Shown: piece after piece, positions 60,983-64,000 of the stretch | Position numbering within the stretch: position 1 is the first letter of the stretch | Layout: the number at the start of each line of letters is the position of its first letter | Source: Mermis nigrescens | Taxonomy: Eukaryota; Nematoda; Enoplea; Mermithida; Mermithidae | Assembly (NCBI GenBank): GCA_036768485.1 | Contig: JAVLUZ010000154.1 | Location: forward strand, 27,229,103 to 27,293,102 | DNA length: 64,000 nucleotides | Direction: 5' to 3' | Position numbers and translations under genes: made by a program | The notes under the pieces: generated by a model | Seen by the model: the letters and a program-made list of their open reading frames with translations, nothing else | Told to the model about the DNA's origin: nothing | Databases searched by the model: none

Positions 60983-63900
60983 CTAAAAATATTAATACTC
61001 ACGTAAGGCGAACTAGGACACGATTAGCATAGATTACAACAACGACTGAAAATCCTAACCAGGCGCGTAACCAGGATTATATTTCGGGGAAGGGCCCGGA
61101 ATTTTTAAAGTCCAATATCTCGAGAATCGTTAGGAGATGAGCGAAAATAATGGCATTTTTGAGCGTTTCACGACGAGATCTATGCCATGGTGAAAAAATT
61201 ATAAAAAATTGAAAAATTTGCTGGCTTTATTTCAAGCTTAGAAATCAAAGATCTAAGCTGTAAGCTATCTGTACGACTAATTTCTCAATATAAAGTTAAA
61301 GCTTGACTCTAAAACATGTCGAAATACTTGTCTTTGCATTAAATTCTGTGGTTTTGCAAAGAAAACTAATGAAGAAAAAATAAATCGGCGCGAAGCGCCA
61401 AATTTTTTGACATGTTTGCTATTTTAAAGTCAAATCTGGGCTTCTAAGGTAAGAAATAAGATCGAAAATATAAAATCCGGCGCGAAGAGCCGGAAAATTT
61501 TGAATTTAGTTATATTATATAAAAAAATTATTTGATATGTTAAGTGACGATAAATCTGCGCATATATTCAACGAGCATTCTTCGAATTGAATTTGAAATT
61601 ATAATCGGCTATCTGCTATTTTATAGAAGTAAATGAACGAAGAAAAATTATGATCTGAATTTAAACAATTTTACTCTTTACAGCGGTCTTCAAGCAAGAG
61701 GTACGCAGTAAAGAAAGGAAATATCAAGTTATCCTAAAATATACGAAAAAATGTATTTTTGGGGGTGTGAAAACTTTTCAGGGAAGTGAAACCCCTCAAG
61801 ATCATGTAGGGTCCTGCCCATGTAAGTATGAAACGAACGGAAAATGATTCTTACGGCGAATTACCGAGCACAATTCTGGAAATGATGGAAATAAATCAAA
61901 TAGAATAATAAGTGAATAATACAATGCAAATACGAAATGTGTAAGTGCGTTATTGAAAAGGATTATCAGTGAAAGCACTAGGAATAAAATACTTAAATTA
62001 AGTGAAATAAAAATGAAAATATTCACTTCAAAAAATTAAAAAACGAAATTACTCTAGCAAATTAAAATGAAGCTACATATAAAACAATTAAAATACCGAA
62101 TATTTTCAGCGAATACTACGAACTCAGATGTAGTTATTAGTTTTTCGTATTATTTTTCACGGTCAAAAATTAAACTGAATATGGTAAAAATGCCAACATT
62201 GCTTCCGACTGGACTGATATAAACATATATGGTGGGTAACTATGAGAAATAAATAAAAATGGATTTCAATAATAAACATTTTAAGCAAAAAGGACAGGAA
62301 ATGCGAAGAGAGCGTGGAAAAAGTTTATGAAAACTGGATTAGTACCACACATGCACACTGGGAGGGTATGAGGGGGTATCCCCCATCTGACTTTTGAAAA
62401 ACATACCCCTCTAAGGACATTTTGAAGCGAAACCCATTTCTCGCACAAAGAAAAAGCATAAAACGACTTCTAATATCATAATTTCAATTCACTCAGTAAT
62501 TTTCCTCGCATTAATTTCATAACTTCTGTCATTCAGGAAGTTTTTGTCCATCATTTCGTATGTATTTGATGTCAAAAGTCATTTCATCATCCTTGCTGTT
62601 ATCCGTTTTCATTGAAATTTAAGCTTGCAAATTAACAAGAAATTAAGCATCAAAATTAAACATTAAATAACAAAAAATAACTTATTTATTCTCCCCTCTC
62701 AAGAAAACTTGGTTTACCCCTCCCAGAGCTTTTATCCGTGTGCATGTGAGACCAGTAATAATGGAATTTCAAAGTCTTCAATTCCACAAAGCGTAAGAAT
62801 TCGCAGTTTTGACGTTTGTCAAGTGAGTCGCTTTCTGTTTTAAAGTTTCCCGAGTTCGCCAGCTTACGTCGACGTAGCTGAGGTCGATTAATAACGCTTG
62901 GACGACAATTTGCACATTTGATTCAAAAACAAGGTTTTTAGCAAAATGATGAGATCTACATGTATTCGTCCTCAAGAAATGACCAGACAATCTCATTTTT
63001 CGAAGACACGTCTGAAAGTACATTTACTACAGCGAAATTACCGAAAGTAATAATTTTGCAAAAAATCATATATATTTGGAAAATTAATGGGCAATTTTGA
63101 ATGAAAAGTACGTGTCATCCTTCAATATTATCTACGTATTGGGAGAAAACTGTAGCATCTGATATCGTTTGTACGATTTTTTCGGTACCTAGTAAGTCAA
63201 GTCACCATATTCGATAATTACGTCGTGAGTCTTTATTAATACTGTTTGTCTTTAAAGGTTCAGAATTGAGTTTGAACATTCGACTAAATATTCAGGTGGG
63301 TCGCCCTGGTTTAGTTATTTTCTACATCGCTTATATTTAAAAAGCCAGAATTTAAGTTGAAAATAGTTTTTAAAAAACATCTAGAATTTTTTAACGCTAA
63401 AACAAAATTTATGCCTTCGATCGCATAAATTAGACTGAAAAACGAAAAAAGATATCTAATTACTATGTACAAAGTGCGCGAAGACTCTGAGCTGGGCAGC
63501 ACATGTTACAGGGGCGTGGTAGAAAGCAGACCAACAATTCAAGTCGGCTCAGCCGTCCCTTCATTCCATAAAAGTTAATTTGTTATCTATTCCTCATCCA
63601 CTTGGCCTTTAAACCTGTTTTTCCTATTCTAAGCAAGCAATAAGTAGGCGGTTAGTTACCGCGTGGAAAAAGAACAACTACGTTACATGCATGATTTGGG
63701 TGCCTATATATACACGAGCCAGTATTTTTTTTGTACAAGATCAGTTTGTACATGTACAAAGCTAGTCCCCAAAAGTCTTTGTACATTCTGTACACACAAA
63801 TTTTTGGGTGCTATCATATGGTACACTAGCGATTTTAGTGTGGTAAAAGCAGAGATGTTCGACCTTAGGTAACGTATTTTAGCTAATTTCTGGGTCTCTG

Positions 63901-64000
63901 AGCGCAAAAATCACTAAGAATCGTCTTAAAACGGCGCGAAGCGCCAAAAACTTTGATATTTTTCTTTTCGAAATGCAATTTCTGCCATTATAAAGATATA
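60983..64000. repeat. Part of the first visible Notch intron
   Basis: GTAACCAGGATTATATTTCG copy at 61058-61510 (hairpin about 61386); an element about 62351-62746 with ends CACACATGCACAC / GTGTGCATGTGAG; family C copy 63720-64000 (hairpin about 63934). The exon for the start of EGF1 was looked for and not found. Confidence 0.55.

Noticed and set aside
63663..63872. 69-codon open frame on the + strand
   Set aside because: Similar peptide appears inverted at 19857-20048 within another family C copy, so it is repeat sequence read by chance.
60983..64000. Search for the signal-peptide and EGF1 exon
   Set aside because: No minus-strand frame with the expected cysteines and a phase-2 donor was seen; the open frames here are AT-rich or repeat-derived.

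Overview
The window is metazoan genomic DNA dominated by one gene: a Notch receptor on the minus strand. I can trace 21 coding exons, from the end of the first EGF repeat (60982) to the stop codon (11419). The first exon(s), with the signal peptide and most of EGF1, are not visible and probably lie beyond 64000. Every exon has AG/GT borders and, apart from one unsettled junction in the juxtamembrane linker, the splice phases agree. The assembled product in the window is about 1,576 residues. The gene order and the best-conserved stretches (EGF8-13, three LNRs, seven ankyrin repeats) read like an arthropod-type Notch. I cannot name the species.

The receptor is unusual. The intracellular and membrane-proximal parts are complete: three LNRs, heterodimerisation domain, TM helix with RKRK stop-transfer, seven ankyrin repeats, basic NLS-like run, Ser/Pro-rich tail. 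The EGF array, about 36 repeats in fly and vertebrate Notch, is cut to about 11. Aligned by motif these correspond to EGF1-4, then 8-13 (including the ligand-binding 11-12 pair), then one membrane-proximal repeat resembling EGF36. Repeats 5-7 and 14 to about 34 are missing, and both breaks fall at phase-1 introns, so the reading frame is kept.

Layout on the + strand: 1-11418, 3' flank, mostly repeats, including a 5.4-kb GC-rich composite repeat at 3.0-8.6 kb; 11419-18084, C-terminal tail and ankyrin 5-7; 20424-22294, ankyrin 1-4; 25413-27420, juxtamembrane linker, RAM-like region and TM; 30726-37758, HD domain, LNRs and last EGF; 44362-49478, EGF4 and EGF8-13; 53904-60982, EGF1 tail to EGF3; 60983-64000, part of the first visible intron.

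Introns are packed with small nonautonomous transposons. Many have hAT-like ends (CA-rich termini with TGGGCA or TGCACA) and 8-bp target duplications. There are also foldback-like inverted-repeat elements, tandem arrays and a decayed Tc1/mariner-like relic. Several otherwise different families share a tiny GC hairpin (GGCGC-GAA-GCGCC and variants). One element (23095-23631) carries a captured, inverted 188-bp copy of a Notch intron/exon boundary, so the Notch pre-mRNA should contain a long inverted repeat over its own 3' splice site. No second convincing protein-coding gene, RNA gene or CRISPR array was seen.
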